Shown here piece by piece: positions 62,617-64,000 of a stretch of 64,000 bases of DNA. A model generated the notes under the pieces. It saw nothing but the letters and a program-made list of their open reading frames with translations, was not told the DNA's origin and did no database searches. Both the position numbers and the translations under genes were made by a program. Position 1 is the stretch's first letter. Each line of letters starts with the position of its first letter. Origin of the DNA: Saccharothrix sp. ALI-22-I. GTDB taxonomy: Bacteria; Actinomycetota; Actinomycetes; Mycobacteriales; Pseudonocardiaceae. The stretch covers positions 868,001-932,000 of the forward strand of contig NZ_MTQP01000069.1 in assembly GCF_001984175.1 (NCBI RefSeq), written 5' to 3'.

Positions 62617-62646
62617 CGGGGCCGCGGGCAATCGCCTGCGGCCCCG
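62617..62646. terminator. Terminator behind the tiny ORF pair
   Basis: CGGGGCCGC (62617–62625) pairs with GCGGCCCCG (62638–62646); inner G/C pairs extend the stem and a T-containing tail follows (TTCTCGT). Confidence 0.75.
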
Positions 62647-62736
62647 TTCTCGTCCGGAGACCTTGTCCGGAGACGAAAACCGCACGACCCGCTCGTACCG
62701 ACGCCGATACCGTGACCGCTCCGACAAGGGGGCGAA

Positions 62737-63753
62737 GTGACGGTGGAGTTGTTCGACCCGCGCCGGGCGGACGCAGCGGATCTGGCCGGGTACTACCGGG
62801 TGGTGAGGGCGAGTCACCTCGTGGACGAGCCGGACGGGGCGGACCAGCCGGTGCCGACCTACGAGGATGTGGTGGAGCGGTTGCGCAACCCGTTCCCCGG
62901 CGTCGGTCCGGCCGGGCACTGGGTGGTGCGGGACGGGACCGGGATCGTGGCGTTCGGGTACGCGCGGTTCCCCGAGGCGGAGAACAGTCACATCGCGGTG
63001 GCCACGGTGGTGGTCCACCCGGAGTCCCGCCGGCGGGGCGTCGGCACGCGGGTACTTCGGGCGATGCTGCCGGATTTCCGGGAACGCGGACGCACCGTGA
63101 TCGAGGACTGGCGGCTCGTGGAGGGCGGTCCGGCGGCGAAGTGGGCGCACGGGCTGGGGTTCAAGACCGTGCGGGCGCTGGCCGTGCAGGCGTTGACGGT
63201 CGCCGAGGCGGATCGGACGCGGTGGCCGGAAGGTCTGCCCGAGGGGTACCGGGTCGAGCGTTGGGTCGGTGAGGCACCGGAGGAGATCGTCGCGTCCTAC
63301 GCCGCCGCGCGGAGCGCGATCCACGACGCGCCAACGGGGACGACCGAGTTTCGGAGTCCTGAGTGGACGGTCGAGGAGGTCCGTGAGACCGAAGCCGGAC
63401 TAAGGCGCGAAAACGTGGAGCAGCGCGTGGTGGTGGCCGTGGACGAGGTCACCGGTGAGGTCGCCGGGTTGACGGAGGTGGTGCTGCTGCCGCACGGGCC
63501 GCGGACGTCACATCAAGGGGACACGGCGGTGCTCGCCGCGCATCGGGGTCACGGGCTGGGATTGGGTCTCAAGGGCGTGATGGCGCACTGGCTGGTGGCC
63601 GACCACCCGGATCTGGAGCGGATGGAGACGGTCACCAGCGCCGACAACGAGCACATGATCCGGGTCAACCACCGGTTCGGCCTCGCCACGGTGCGCACCG
63701 AACTCGTGGTCGCCCACGACATCGAGACCCTGCAAACCCGCCTCACCGACTAG
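62737..63753 (+). CDS. Double-GNAT acetyltransferase
   Basis: 338 aa, GTG start. Two GNAT folds in tandem: the first has VATVVVHPESRRRGVGTRVL (about residues 87–106) with the RRGVG acetyl-CoA loop; the second has the degenerate VLAAHRGHGLGLGLKG (about 265–280) and the VTSADNEHMIRVNHRFG end. This is the mycothiol-synthase-like architecture, but MshD-specific features are not evident, so an antibiotic- or metabolite-acetylating enzyme is equally possible. Confidence 0.88.
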   Translation: MTVELFDPRRADAADLAGYYRVVRASHLVDEPDGADQPVPTYEDVVERLRNPFPGVGPAGHWVVRDGTGIVAFGYARFPEAENSHIAVATVVVHPESRRRGVGTRVLRAMLPDFRERGRTVIEDWRLVEGGPAAKWAHGLGFKTVRALAVQALTVAEADRTRWPEGLPEGYRVERWVGEAPEEIVASYAAARSAIHDAPTGTTEFRSPEWTVEEVRETEAGLRRENVEQRVVVAVDEVTGEVAGLTEVVLLPHGPRTSHQGDTAVLAAHRGHGLGLGLKGVMAHWLVADHPDLERMETVTSADNEHMIRVNHRFGLATVRTELVVAHDIETLQTRLTD

Positions 63754-63873
63754 ACGGCCGCCGCCGTCGCCCGGTGCAGGTACCAGTCGCAGGTACCAGT
63801 CGGGCGCCGGGTCCACGGCAGCGGAGGCCGGGGTGTCGGTGTCGTCCAGCAGCGCCTCCGCCAACCGCGTCAT
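63750..63873 (-). pseudogene. Possible remnant of a regulator gene interrupted by a 13-bp duplication
   Basis: On the minus strand, MTRLAEALLDDTDTPA to APDWYL is open; collapsing the tandem 13-bp repeat would continue it as APDWYLHRATAAAV and a stop. The DWYLHRA motif resembles the region after the NB-ARC domain of AfsR/SARP-type regulators. With the duplication the frame is shifted. Weak evidence; the stretch could be non-coding. Confidence 0.25.
63777..63802. repeat. 13-bp tandem duplication
   Basis: CAGGTACCAGTCG occurs twice in direct succession (63777–63789 and 63790–63802). Confidence 0.95.
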
Positions 63874-63945
63874 CGGCACGACCCGCCCGTTTCGGAACCG
63901 AGCACGGCCAGAACGCACCGCAACCGCAGGTCAGGGCACAGGTTG

Positions 63946-63979
63946 GCCGGCTGTCCGGACGGTGTCCCGGACAGCCGGC
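63946..63979. terminator. Strong hairpin near the right edge
   Basis: 13-bp perfect stem (63946–63958 with 63967–63979, arm GCCGGCTGTCCGG) and 8-nt loop. It is about 190 bp past the GNAT stop, so it probably terminates a gene outside the window. The 63754–64000 stretch otherwise shows only the remnant and duplication. Confidence 0.6.
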
Positions 63980-64000
63980 GGCTGATGACCCGTCAGCGGG

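Overview
The window is 64 kb of a very G+C-rich actinobacterial chromosome. GTG starts are common, 4-nt stop/start overlaps are frequent, and the ruvCAB–yajC–secD–secF–apt–rel order, the Rv2578c-type radical SAM protein and F420-dependent and mycothiol-era families fit the order Pseudonocardiales (a Saccharothrix/Lentzea/Actinosynnema-like organism). The genus is inference. I see no rRNA, tRNA, CRISPR array, complete insertion sequence or prophage.

Layout. 1–2.6 kb: a TetR-controlled catabolic operon (TetR, DinB-like protein, AtuA-type protein running off the left edge) with a long inverted repeat in front. 2.7–6.4 kb: an intein-split radical SAM gene divergent from pnuC–nadR (NAD salvage), with a perfect palindromic LexA/SOS box between them. 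6.4–12.7 kb: YibE/F and DUF1304 membrane proteins, a spermidine-synthase-like protein, hisS, an MBL hydrolase and a cyclophilin. 12.8–21.7 kb: a conserved core run read leftward, ruvC–ruvA–ruvB–yajC–secD–secF–apt–rel, headed by a second SOS box. 21.8–27.7 kb: a membrane GGDEF protein coupled to a DUF985 cupin, then small accessory genes and an internally deleted ATP-dependent DNA ligase. 28–32.6 kb: the complete urtABCDE urea ABC transporter. 32.6–41.7 kb: a Thr-rich surface protein, a BBE-type FAD oxidase, a four-gene translationally coupled membrane/lipoprotein cluster of unknown function, and a two-component system. 41.7–53.7 kb: a flavin monooxygenase, TetR regulators, secreted S1 proteases, a beta-helix lipoprotein and two gene remnants (a DUF222-like fragment behind a third SOS box, and the stub of an ABC ATPase). 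53.7–60.2 kb: a MacAB-like ABC system, a SpoOM-family protein with a GHP repeat, and a pair of CNNM/CBS proteins. 60.3–64 kb: a MerR regulator, a CDF metal exporter with a divergent ArsR sensor, a tiny coupled ORF pair, a double-GNAT acetyltransferase and a probable gene remnant.

The most notable themes are: (i) DNA-damage control, with three LexA-type boxes placed before the intein-containing radical SAM gene/pnuC–nadR, ruvCAB and a DUF222-like stub; (ii) an intein inserted exactly inside the Fe–S cysteine motif of a radical SAM protein, with an endonuclease domain that looks dead; (iii) at least three deletion scars in accessory stretches; (iv) several undescribed small units, of which the coupled 11-aa/59-aa ORF pair near 62.4 kb and the 36.2–39.5 kb membrane cluster deserve most attention.
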